Source: an uncultured Pantoea sp. (GTDB lineage: Bacteria > Pseudomonadota > Gammaproteobacteria > Enterobacterales > Enterobacteriaceae). Taken from it: a stretch of 64,000 nt of DNA. Under the pieces are notes generated by a model. That model ran no database searches. It was not told the origin of the DNA and saw nothing but the letters and a program-made list of their open reading frames with translations. Below are positions 56,751-64,000 of this stretch, in pieces (the stretch's first letter is position 1; every line of letters begins with the position of its first letter). The position numbers were made by a program, and so were the translations under genes. The stretch spans positions 45,122 to 109,121 of the forward strand of contig CAJYVD010000018.1 of the NCBI GenBank assembly GCA_913778495.1, written 5' to 3'.

Positions 56751-57920
56751 TCAGGGAATGGCCTGTACCATCATCGGCGATCCGTCCTGATTACCGACCA
56801 GCTCTGCCAGCAGATTATTTACGCCATCGCTCATTGGCGTAAAGCGTGTCAGCGGTGAACGCGTTACCACCACAAATACGCCCACGTTGCGTTGCGGTAC
56901 CATCGCCATATAGGTAATGAATCCACCGCCACCGCCGGTTTTCTGGATGATGCCGGGGCGGCCCGCTTTCGGCCCCATGTAAACCCAGCCCATGCCAAGC
57001 GCATCAGCACGGCCTGGCACATCCATGCCTTCCACTTTGGTCAATTGATTGCGGCGGTAAATGAGCGTCTGTAGGCGGTCAATTTGTGGCGTGCGGTGAT
57101 TCACGGCCGAATTTAGGAACTGCTGCATCCAGCGGCCCATGTCATCCGGCGTGGAGTAGACCCCGCCGCTGCCAATGGCGGCCAGCGTGTTGTTGCACGG
57201 GCTGGCACCTTTTTCCGCCACCATCAAACGCTGACACTGATCCGGCGACGGCGTAAAGGTAGTGTCTTTCATGCCAAGCGGGCGGGTCACCAGCTGCTGC
57301 AGCAGCGAGGGATAAGGCATGCCTGCCGCTTTTGCCAGCGCATCGCCAAGCAAATCAAAGCCAAGATTCGAGTAGGCGGCCTGCGTGCCGGGCGTGGCTT
57401 TCAGCTGCGCCCGCTGCAGCCACTGCCAGCGATCGGCGCGGGTAGGCCAGACAAACACCGGACGCTGCGGTTTGCCGCCCGGCTGCTCGCGCGGCAGACT
57501 GGCGGTGTGGGTCGCGAGGTTAATCAGGCGAATAGGTTGGCCATTGTAAGTTGGGACGCGCGCGCCGGCAGGGGCATATTTGCTCAGCGGATCGTCGAGG
57601 CGAATTTGCCCGCGCTCAGCCATTTTTACCATGACTTCGCTGGTCATCAGCTTGCTCAGGGACGCGATGCGAATCACCGAATCTTGCTGCGGACGCACGT
57701 TGTTGCCCGGGCGCGTTTCGCCAAAGCTGGCAAACACGCGCTGATTACCGTCAATCGCCACCAGCGCCATACCGGTCGCGCCACTGCCATAAAAGATGTG
57801 TTCTGCATAACGATCGACGATCTGCGAGGCCAGCAGCGGGTTGGGTGAGGTCTGGGCGATGCTCTTGAGCGGCAGAAATGACGCCAGCAGGGCCAACAAC
57901 AAAGGGGTACGATTTTTCAA
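56751..57920 (-). CDS. ampH: D-alanyl-D-alanine carboxypeptidase/endopeptidase AmpH
   Basis: A 389-residue class C penicillin-binding protein of the periplasm that trims peptidoglycan peptides. The N-terminus (KNRTPLLLALLASFLPLKSIAQ) is a signal peptide; its first codon is TTG, and no clear ribosome binding site precedes it. Catalytic motifs: SLSK (Ser about 87), YSN in QAAYSNLGFDLLGDAL and KTG in IIQKTGGGGGFITYM. It is nearly identical to E. coli AmpH through DIVDRYAEHIFYGSGATGMAL-like and GMKDTTFTPSPDQC segments. In E. coli ampH is elsewhere in the genome; here it sits between ypfG and tktB. Confidence 0.95.
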   Translation of the reverse strand: MKNRTPLLLALLASFLPLKSIAQTSPNPLLASQIVDRYAEHIFYGSGATGMALVAIDGNQRVFASFGETRPGNNVRPQQDSVIRIASLSKLMTSEVMVKMAERGQIRLDDPLSKYAPAGARVPTYNGQPIRLINLATHTASLPREQPGGKPQRPVFVWPTRADRWQWLQRAQLKATPGTQAAYSNLGFDLLGDALAKAAGMPYPSLLQQLVTRPLGMKDTTFTPSPDQCQRLMVAEKGASPCNNTLAAIGSGGVYSTPDDMGRWMQQFLNSAVNHRTPQIDRLQTLIYRRNQLTKVEGMDVPGRADALGMGWVYMGPKAGRPGIIQKTGGGGGFITYMAMVPQRNVGVFVVVTRSPLTRFTPMSDGVNNLLAELVGNQDGSPMMVQAIP

Positions 57921-58028
57921 CGGGAGAGCGTCCGGATTCAGAATCTGAGAAAAGCTTATAGTAATCAGTTTGCGCGAGGCGGGAAGGGGGGAGATGAGGT
58001 TTTTTTCTGTATCAGGCTATGAAACGAA

Positions 58029-58057
58029 ACGGCCCTTTCCCGGCGGGAAAGGGCCGT
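58029..58057 (-). terminator. Terminator of tktB
   Basis: A perfect 13-bp stem (ACGGCCCTTTCCC / GGGAAAGGGCCGT) with a 3-base loop begins four bases past the transketolase stop on the minus strand and is followed by TTTCGTTTC. Confidence 0.75.
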
Positions 58058-58061
58058 GAGG

Positions 58062-60071
58062 TTAGGCCGGTTTGAGCAGGGACTCCGCCTGGCTCACCAC
58101 GTTTTCTACGGTGAAACCGAAGGCCGGGAACAGTTTGCCAGCCGGCGCAGACTCGCCAAAGGTGGTCATGCCGACAATTTTGCCGTCAATCCCTACGTAT
58201 TTGTACCAGTAGTCGGCGATGCCTGCTTCCACCGCCACGCGTGCGCGCACGGTAGCTGGCAGAACGGACTCGCGATAGCTGACGTCCTGCTTGTCAAACA
58301 CGTCGGTGCTGGGCAGTGATACCACACGCACTTTATGGCCGTCGGCGCTGAGTTTGGCTTCGGCGCCCAGCGTAATTTCGACTTCAGAGCCGGTGGCGAT
58401 CAGAATCACGTCCGGCGTGCCGGCACAATCCTTCAGCACGTAACCGCCGCGCGCGATGTTTTCCACCTGCGCCTGGCTGCGCTCCGGCTGCAGCAGGTTC
58501 TGGCGCGACAGGATCAGCGCGGTTGGGCCGTGATGGCGCTCAATTGCCGCTTTCCAGGCCACGGCGGTTTCTACTTGATCGCACGGGCGCCAGGTGCTGA
58601 AGTTCGGCGTCAGACGCAGGCTCGCCAGCTGCTCTACCGGCTGGTGAGTCGGGCCATCCTCACCCAAACCAATGGAGTCGTGCGTGTAGACCATGATCTG
58701 GCGCGCTTTCATCAGGGCGGCCATGCGCGCCGCGTTGCGCGCATACTCCACAAACATCAGGAAGGTGGCGGTGTACGGCACGAAGCCGCCGTGATGCGCG
58801 ATACCGTTGGCAATGGCCGTCATGCCGAACTCGCGCACGCCATAGTGAATATAGTTACCCGCCGCGTCGTCTTTAAGCGATTTGGAGCCTGACCAGATAG
58901 TGAGGTTGCTGGGCGCCAGGTCCGCCGAACCGCCGAGAAACTCCGGCAGCATCTTACCGAAGGCTTCCAGGGTATTCTGCGATGCTTTACGGCTGGCGAT
59001 TTTTTGCGGATTCGCCTGCAGTTCGCTAATGAACTTCGCCGTTTCGCTTTCCCAGTTGGCGGGCATTTCGCCGTTCAGGCGACGCTGGAACTCGGCGGCC
59101 AGCGCCGGGTGCGCCTGCTGGTAGGCGGCAAATTTCGCGTTCCACGCTTGCTCGTGCTGCTTACCGGCGGCTTTCGCATCCCACTGCTGATACATATCAT
59201 CCGGGATCTCGAACGGCGGGTAATCCCAACCCAGCTGTTTACGCGTTAATGCGATCTCGTCGTCACCCAGAGCGGCGCCGTGCGACTCCTCTTTACCGGC
59301 CTTGTTCGGCGATCCAAATCCAATCACCGTGCGGCAGATAATCAGCGAAGGCTTATCGGTGACGCTCTGCGCCTCTTTAATCGCGGCGGCGACGGCTTCT
59401 GGATCGTGTCCATCAATCCCCTCTTTGCTGCCCACGACGTGCCAGTTATAGGCTTCAAAACGCTGATGGGTGTCGTCGGTAAACCAGCCTTCGGTTTCCC
59501 CATCAATTGAAATGCCGTTGTGATCGTAGAAGCCAATCAGCTTGCCCAGCCCCAGCGTGCCCGCCAGCGAGCACACTTCGTGAGAAATGCCTTCCATCAG
59601 GCAGCCATCGCCCATGAACACGTAGGTAAAGTGGTCGACGATGTCGTGACCAGGCTGGTTAAACTGCGCGGCCAGGGTGCGTTCTGCAATCGCCAGACCT
59701 ACCGCATTCGCTAAGCCTTGACCCAGCGGACCGGTGGTGGTTTCCACGCCCGGCGTGTAGCCGATTTCCGGATGCCCAGGCGTTTTAGAGTGCAGCTGGC
59801 GGAAGTTCTTCAACTCTTCCATCGGCAAATCGTAGCCGGTCAGGTGCAACAGGCTGTACAGCAGCATTGAGCCGTGGCCGTTTGACAAAATGAAGCGGTC
59901 GCGATCGGCCCACGCTGGATTGGTGGGATTGTGCTTAAGAAAATCGCGCCATAGCACTTCGGCGATATCCGCCATACCCATTGGCATACCCGGATGGCCG
60001 GAATTTGCTTTTTGTACCGCGTCCATGCTTAAAGCGCGGATGGCGTTCGCCAATGCTCTGCGTGAAGACAT
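58062..60071 (-). CDS. tktB: Transketolase (TktB by position)
   Basis: A 669-residue thiamine-diphosphate enzyme moving two-carbon units between sugars in the pentose phosphate pathway. The frame runs 39 codons further up, but [20 protein letters not shown] is the family start and GGGAG precedes the ATG. The cofactor motif [13 protein letters not shown]...DHN (about 154-187), catalytic His in [12 protein letters not shown] and the Glu in [13 protein letters not shown] are intact. talA lies 67 bases upstream on the same strand, the arrangement of E. coli talA-tktB; tktA is usually elsewhere. The length is a little over that of E. coli TktB. Confidence 0.93.
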   Translation of the reverse strand: MSSRRALANAIRALSMDAVQKANSGHPGMPMGMADIAEVLWRDFLKHNPTNPAWADRDRFILSNGHGSMLLYSLLHLTGYDLPMEELKNFRQLHSKTPGHPEIGYTPGVETTTGPLGQGLANAVGLAIAERTLAAQFNQPGHDIVDHFTYVFMGDGCLMEGISHEVCSLAGTLGLGKLIGFYDHNGISIDGETEGWFTDDTHQRFEAYNWHVVGSKEGIDGHDPEAVAAAIKEAQSVTDKPSLIICRTVIGFGSPNKAGKEESHGAALGDDEIALTRKQLGWDYPPFEIPDDMYQQWDAKAAGKQHEQAWNAKFAAYQQAHPALAAEFQRRLNGEMPANWESETAKFISELQANPQKIASRKASQNTLEAFGKMLPEFLGGSADLAPSNLTIWSGSKSLKDDAAGNYIHYGVREFGMTAIANGIAHHGGFVPYTATFLMFVEYARNAARMAALMKARQIMVYTHDSIGLGEDGPTHQPVEQLASLRLTPNFSTWRPCDQVETAVAWKAAIERHHGPTALILSRQNLLQPERSQAQVENIARGGYVLKDCAGTPDVILIATGSEVEITLGAEAKLSADGHKVRVVSLPSTDVFDKQDVSYRESVLPATVRARVAVEAGIADYWYKYVGIDGKIVGMTTFGESAPAGKLFPAFGFTVENVVSQAESLLKPA

Positions 60072-60138
60072 AGGGTTCTCCCTTCTGATGTGGGGCACAG
60101 AGGACGAGCGAGTGCGATCGTCCTCGGTAAAATTCGGC

Positions 60139-61089
60139 TTACAGACGCGCCGCCAGCACGTCTTCCAGCTTCTGCTGATCCACGGCAAACTGGCGAATAC
60201 CGTCAGAGAGTTTTTCTACCGCCATGGGATCCTGATTGTGTTCCCAGCGGAACTCCGCTTCTGACAGCGGGGAAGGCTGATGGAAACCTTCGGTCGACGG
60301 CGTGAGTTTGCGCTCTACCGGCGCGTCGCTGTTGGCCAGCTCTTCCAGTAAGTTTGGCGAGATGGTCAGGCGATCGCAGCCCGCCAGCGCGACAATCTGC
60401 TCTACCTTGCGGAAGCTGGCACCCATGATGATGGTGTTGTAGCGGTGTCTTTTGTAGTAATCAAAGATGCGACGCACGGATTTCACGCCGGGATCTTCAT
60501 CTACCACGTAAGGGTCGAGCGGTTTGCGCGCGTTGTACCAGTCATAGATGCGTCCCACAAACGGCGAGATCAGGAACACACCGGCCTCTGCGCAGGCGCG
60601 CGCTTGCGCAAATGAAAACAGCAGCGTCAGGTTGCAGTTGATGCCATTCTTTTCCAGCTCCTCGGCGGCTTTAATGCCTTCCCACGTTGAGGCCAGTTTG
60701 ATCAAAATGCGCGAACGATCGATACCGTACTCTTCGTAAAGACGCACTAATTTTTCCGCTTTGGTGACACACATGCCACGATCGAAAGAGAGGCGCGCAT
60801 CCACTTCGGTCGAAACACGGCCCGGTACGCTTTTCAGGATTTCCATACCGAGATTGATCGCCACTTTGTCGCTGGCATTGATGATTTGCGTCTCTTTGCT
60901 GCCACCCTGCTTTTTCGCATAGTCGATGGCGTCGTCAATCAGATGCTTATAGGCATCCAGACCGGCGGCTTTCAGGATAAGAGAAGGGTTGGTCGTAGCA
61001 TCTTCGGGATGATAATTGCGAATGGATTCAATATCCCCGCTGTCGGCCACCACGGTGGTAAACTGTTTTAATGCGTCTAGCTGGTTCAT
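60139..61089 (-). CDS. talA: Transaldolase TalA
   Basis: A 316-residue class I aldolase of the pentose phosphate pathway, transferring a dihydroxyacetone unit. The Schiff-base Lys is in [11 protein letters not shown] (about 132), with Asp17 in [11 protein letters not shown] and Glu96 in [11 protein letters not shown]. Length equals E. coli TalA. First gene of talA-tktB; divergent from maeB. Confidence 0.95.
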   Translation of the reverse strand: MNQLDALKQFTTVVADSGDIESIRNYHPEDATTNPSLILKAAGLDAYKHLIDDAIDYAKKQGGSKETQIINASDKVAINLGMEILKSVPGRVSTEVDARLSFDRGMCVTKAEKLVRLYEEYGIDRSRILIKLASTWEGIKAAEELEKNGINCNLTLLFSFAQARACAEAGVFLISPFVGRIYDWYNARKPLDPYVVDEDPGVKSVRRIFDYYKRHRYNTIIMGASFRKVEQIVALAGCDRLTISPNLLEELANSDAPVERKLTPSTEGFHQPSPLSEAEFRWEHNQDPMAVEKLSDGIRQFAVDQQKLEDVLAARL

Positions 61090-61438
61090 CGCTTAACTCC
61101 TTGAATAGCAATAAAGGGGGCAAAAGAGCCGCACTGGCAGCCGTGGGCCTCGTTGCGTCCCGGCCTCATGCCGGTTCAACACAGTGCAACAGTCACATCA
61201 TGAAGAAAATGCGTTTTCTCTGATTGTGGCGTCAGGGCGCGTTTGTAAGAGAGGAGACTGCCTGAACGTTTCAGCTCTTTTTTATACCACCCCTAAGAAT
61301 AGCAGGCCGCACCAAAGCCGCAGGCGAAGCCGTGACGAACTGTGCGACTTGGACTGTGTGATTTTTGAGCGCCTTCACCCTCTTGGCGCGCGGGCCTCCC
61401 TATACTGGTGCCTTTTCAGCCGAGCTACAGGATGCCCA
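61090..61438. other. 349-base divergent region between talA and maeB
   Basis: No gene seen. A TATACT at 61401-61406 is a fair -10 for maeB, with no good -35. CAGGAT just before 61439 is the maeB ribosome binding site. The open frame that reaches into this region from maeB is not supported by homology. Confidence 0.5.
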
Positions 61439-63718
61439 ATGGACGATCAACTCAAGCAAAGCGCCCTCGATTTTCATCAGTATCCCACCCCAGGAAAGAT
61501 TCAGGTGTCTCCCACCAAGCCTCTGGCTACGCAGCGCGATCTGGCGCTGGCCTATTCGCCCGGCGTGGCCGCGCCCTGTCTGGAGATTGCCGCCGATCCG
61601 CTGGCCGCGCACAAATACACCGCACGCGGTAACCTGGTGGCGGTGATCTCCAACGGCACGGCGGTGTTAGGCCTTGGCAACATTGGTGCGCTGGCGGGCA
61701 AGCCGGTGATGGAAGGCAAGGGCGTGCTGTTCAAAAAGTTCGCCGGTATTGATGTGTTTGACCTCGAAATCGACGAGCGCGATCCCGATAAGTTAATTGA
61801 AGTGATTGCGGCGCTAGAGCCCACCTTCGGTGGCATCAACCTTGAAGATATTAAAGCGCCCGAATGCTTTTACATCGAGCAGCGACTGCGCGAGCGCATG
61901 AATATACCGGTGTTTCATGACGATCAGCACGGCACCGCAATTATCTGTACCGCCGCGGTGCTGAATGGGCTAACCATTGTAAAAAAAGCCATTAGCGAGG
62001 TACGGCTGGTGGTGTCAGGTGCGGGGGCATCGGCCATCGCCTGCCTGAATCTGCTGGTCGCGCTGGGCTTGCCGTCGCGCAACATTGTGGTGTGCGACTC
62101 CAAAGGCGTTATTTACCGCGATCGCGAGGCGGATATGGCGTCGACCAAAGCGGCCTATGCGATTGAGGATAACGGGGCGCGCACGCTGGATGAGGTGATC
62201 AGCGGCGCCGACATTTTTCTGGGTTGCTCAGGTCCCAAAGCGTTGACGCCAGAGATGGTGGCGAAAATGGCGCCCGATCCCTTGATTCTGGCGCTGGCCA
62301 ACCCCGAACCCGAAATCATGCCGCCGCTGGCAAAACAGGTGCGGCCTGATGCCATTATCTGTACTGGCCGCTCTGACTTTCCAAATCAGGTGAACAATGT
62401 GCTCTGTTTCCCGTTTATTTTTCGCGGCGCGTTGGACGTGGGCGCGACCGCCATTAATGAAGCGATGAAGCTGGCAGCCGTGCACGCGATTGCCGCGCTG
62501 GCGCAGGCGGAGCAGAGCGATGTCGTGGCGTCGGCGTATGACGATCAAGAGCTGAGTTTTGGCCCCGATTATCTGATTCCTAAGCCGTTTGATCCGCGCC
62601 TGATTGTGCAGATTGCGCCTGCAGTGGCGCAGGCCGCGATGGACTCCGGCGTTGCGACGCGACCGATTGCCGACCTTGATGCCTACCGCGAGCAGCTCAC
62701 TGAATTTGTCTATAAAACCAATCTGTTTATGAAGCCCATCTTCTCCCAGGCGCGTAAGGCGCCCAAGCGTGTGGTGCTGGCAGAAGGAGAAGAGGTTCGC
62801 GTGCTGCATGCCACGCAGGAGCTGGTCTCGCTGGGGCTGGCGAAACCCATCTTGATTGGTCGTCCGAATGTGATCGCGATGCGCCTGCAAAAGCAGGGAT
62901 TGAAGATTGAAGCCGGGAAAGATTTCGAGATCGTGAATAATGAATCCGATCCGCGCTTTAAGGCGTACTGGAACGAGTATTACCAGATCATGAAGCGGCG
63001 CGGCATGACGCCAGAAATGGCGCAGCGTGCGATGATCGGTAATCCGACGTTGATCGGTGCCATTATGGTACTGCGCGGTGAAGCGGACGCGCTGATTTGC
63101 GGCACCGTTGGGGATTATCGGGCGCATTATGACGTGGTGGAGCAGGTGTTTGGCTTGCGCGATGACGTGAAGGTGGCAGGGGCGATGAACGCGCTGCTGC
63201 TGCCCAGCGGGAACACCTTCATAGCGGATACTTACGTCAATGAGGATCCCAGCGCGGAACAGCTGGCGGATATTACGCTGCTGGCAGCCGAGACGGTGCG
63301 GCGATTTGGCATAGAGCCGCGCGTTGCCCTGCTATCGCACTCCAGCTTTGGTACCTCAAACGCGCCCGGCGCGCGGAAAATGCGCGACGCGCTGGCGCTG
63401 ATCCAGCGTCGCGCGCCCGACCTTGAGGTGGATGGCGAAATGCACGGCGATGCGGCACTGGTGGAGAGCATTCGCCGCGAGCTGATGCCGGACAGCCCGT
63501 TGAAAGGCACCGCGAATTTGCTGATCATGCCCAACGTTGAAGCGGCGCGCATCAGTTATAACCTGCTGCGCGTCTCGTGCTCTGAGGGCGTGACCGTGGG
63601 ACCGGTGCTGATGGGGATCAGCAAGCCGGTGCATGTCCTGACGCGTATCGCCTCAGTACGGCGGATTGTGAATATGGTGGCACTCGCGGTGGTGGAGGCC
63701 CAGACAGAGCCGCTGTAG
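61439..63718 (+). CDS. maeB: NADP-dependent malic enzyme MaeB
   Basis: A 759-residue enzyme that decarboxylates malate to pyruvate with NADPH production. [20 protein letters not shown] is the E. coli start; AGGA precedes it. The malic domain (about 1-420) has [14 protein letters not shown], the metal and malate site [10 protein letters not shown] and the Rossmann loop [11 protein letters not shown]. The C-terminal part (about 430-759) is a phosphotransacetylase-like domain (FKKxx... [28 protein letters not shown]) known to bind acetyl-CoA and inhibit in E. coli. Length identical to E. coli MaeB. Confidence 0.97.
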   Translation: MDDQLKQSALDFHQYPTPGKIQVSPTKPLATQRDLALAYSPGVAAPCLEIAADPLAAHKYTARGNLVAVISNGTAVLGLGNIGALAGKPVMEGKGVLFKKFAGIDVFDLEIDERDPDKLIEVIAALEPTFGGINLEDIKAPECFYIEQRLRERMNIPVFHDDQHGTAIICTAAVLNGLTIVKKAISEVRLVVSGAGASAIACLNLLVALGLPSRNIVVCDSKGVIYRDREADMASTKAAYAIEDNGARTLDEVISGADIFLGCSGPKALTPEMVAKMAPDPLILALANPEPEIMPPLAKQVRPDAIICTGRSDFPNQVNNVLCFPFIFRGALDVGATAINEAMKLAAVHAIAALAQAEQSDVVASAYDDQELSFGPDYLIPKPFDPRLIVQIAPAVAQAAMDSGVATRPIADLDAYREQLTEFVYKTNLFMKPIFSQARKAPKRVVLAEGEEVRVLHATQELVSLGLAKPILIGRPNVIAMRLQKQGLKIEAGKDFEIVNNESDPRFKAYWNEYYQIMKRRGMTPEMAQRAMIGNPTLIGAIMVLRGEADALICGTVGDYRAHYDVVEQVFGLRDDVKVAGAMNALLLPSGNTFIADTYVNEDPSAEQLADITLLAAETVRRFGIEPRVALLSHSSFGTSNAPGARKMRDALALIQRRAPDLEVDGEMHGDAALVESIRRELMPDSPLKGTANLLIMPNVEAARISYNLLRVSCSEGVTVGPVLMGISKPVHVLTRIASVRRIVNMVALAVVEAQTEPL

Positions 63719-63907
63719 GGGCGCCTGGCCGCGCCAATGGCCTTGCCCTGCGCGGGCGGCTTTTACCGTGGGCCACGGGCTGTGGCGCAGGTTTAGCCGC
63801 AGGCAGCGGCTGATGTGCCTTTTCGCTGGAACGGTGCATCTTTCGTTCGCCATGGCAATGGCAGTTGCCTTGCCCGCCGTGCGGCGCACGAGCAGAGGGC
63901 GCCAGGC

Positions 63908-63931
63908 TGCACTGAACCCCTGATCCTGGAC
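63908..63931. repeat. Left terminal inverted repeat of an IS3-family element
   Basis: TGCACTGAACCCCTGATCC and the following TGGAC have the shape of IS3-family (IS150 group) ends, which begin TG and often read TG-ACTGAACCCC...GGAC. It stands 28 bases before a small gene start. The right end lies outside the window, so the repeat cannot be paired. Confidence 0.55.
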
Positions 63932-63958
63932 AAATTATCCAGAATCCGGAGGTTCAGA

Positions 63959-64000
63959 ATGAAACATCCCTTTTCCGTCAGGCTGGCTGCCGTTCAGCAC
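63959..64000 (+). CDS. Start of a probable IS3-family OrfA (truncated by window)
   Basis: GGAGG six bases before an ATG opens a frame MKHPFSVRLAAVQH that runs off the window. Its K-(x)-F-S-V-x-L-x-x-V-Q pattern is that of the first helix of helix-turn-helix transposase OrfA proteins. Fourteen codons are too few for more. Confidence 0.5.
   Translation, partial: MKHPFSVRLAAVQH

Larger units (their letters stand above)
63908..64000 (+). mobile_element. Left end of an IS3-family insertion sequence (cut by window edge)
   Basis: The terminal repeat followed by a transposase start codon suggests an insertion about 190 bases past maeB. Only 93 bases are visible. The 189 bases between maeB and the repeat show no gene. 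Confidence 0.5.

Noticed and set aside
1-64000. CRISPR arrays, tRNA or rRNA genes
   Set aside because: No regularly spaced direct repeats and no tRNA or rRNA sequence was recognised by eye; a scan with tRNAscan-SE and a CRISPR finder would settle it.

Overview
The window reads as chromosome of a gammaproteobacterium in the Enterobacterales, most likely Erwiniaceae (Pantoea, Erwinia or Mixta type). Many proteins match E. coli families nearly end to end. The backbone follows the E. coli block ppk-ppx-yfgG, purN-purM, upp-uraA, hda-yfgD-bepA, bcp-gcvR-dapA-bamC-purC, ypfJ-tmcA-ypfH-ypfN-dapE-yffB-ypfM-acrD, narQ, nudK, ypfG, tktB-talA, maeB. The genus is inferred from gene content and order; no rRNA, tRNA or other marker is present.

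Layout. (1) 1-3.4 kb: a visibly AT-richer island holding the tail of an unknown gene and a large SF1 helicase fused to a DUF2726 nuclease-like domain, a candidate single-gene defence protein. (2) 3.5-10.7 kb: a DUF3750 protein, a small YodC-like protein, mgtE (Mg2+), yfgG, tehB, and the polyphosphate pair ppx-ppk. (3) 10.8-15.3 kb: a phosphate ABC transporter pstC-pstA-pstB of the large-permease type, without PstS or PhoU, divergent from ppk. (4) 15.4-22 kb: purine and uracil genes (purMN with a PurR box; upp-uraA), hda with a CTG start, yfgD and bepA. (5) 22.7-30.8 kb: an insertion relative to E. coli with a membrane-anchored DsrE protein, a LacI-type regulator, a four-gene ABC importer ending in a metallophosphodiesterase, and a diguanylate cyclase. 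(6) 30.8-41 kb: bcp, gcvR, dapA, bamC, purC (PurR box), ypfJ, tmcA, ypfH, ypfN, dapE, yffB and the 20-residue ypfM. (7) 41-49.7 kb: acrD with a BaeR-like box and structured leader, narP-narQ side by side, a YhcN-type small protein, ansP, nudK. (8) 49.8-55.1 kb: one gene for a 1738-residue protein with a C-terminal SET-like methyltransferase domain, a probable secreted effector or toxin. (9) 55.6-64 kb: ypfG, ampH, tktB, talA, maeB, and the left end of an IS3-family element cut by the window edge.

How the genes fit together. Phosphate metabolism is concentrated here: ppk/ppx make and degrade polyphosphate, pstCAB imports phosphate, and the importer-phosphodiesterase operon may bring in and split a phosphodiester. 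The pentose phosphate pair tktB-talA and NADP-malic enzyme MaeB supply precursors and NADPH. purM, purN and purC share PurR-type operators. The two most interesting loci are the SF1-DUF2726 gene at the left edge and the giant SET-domain protein, both absent from the E. coli version of this block.
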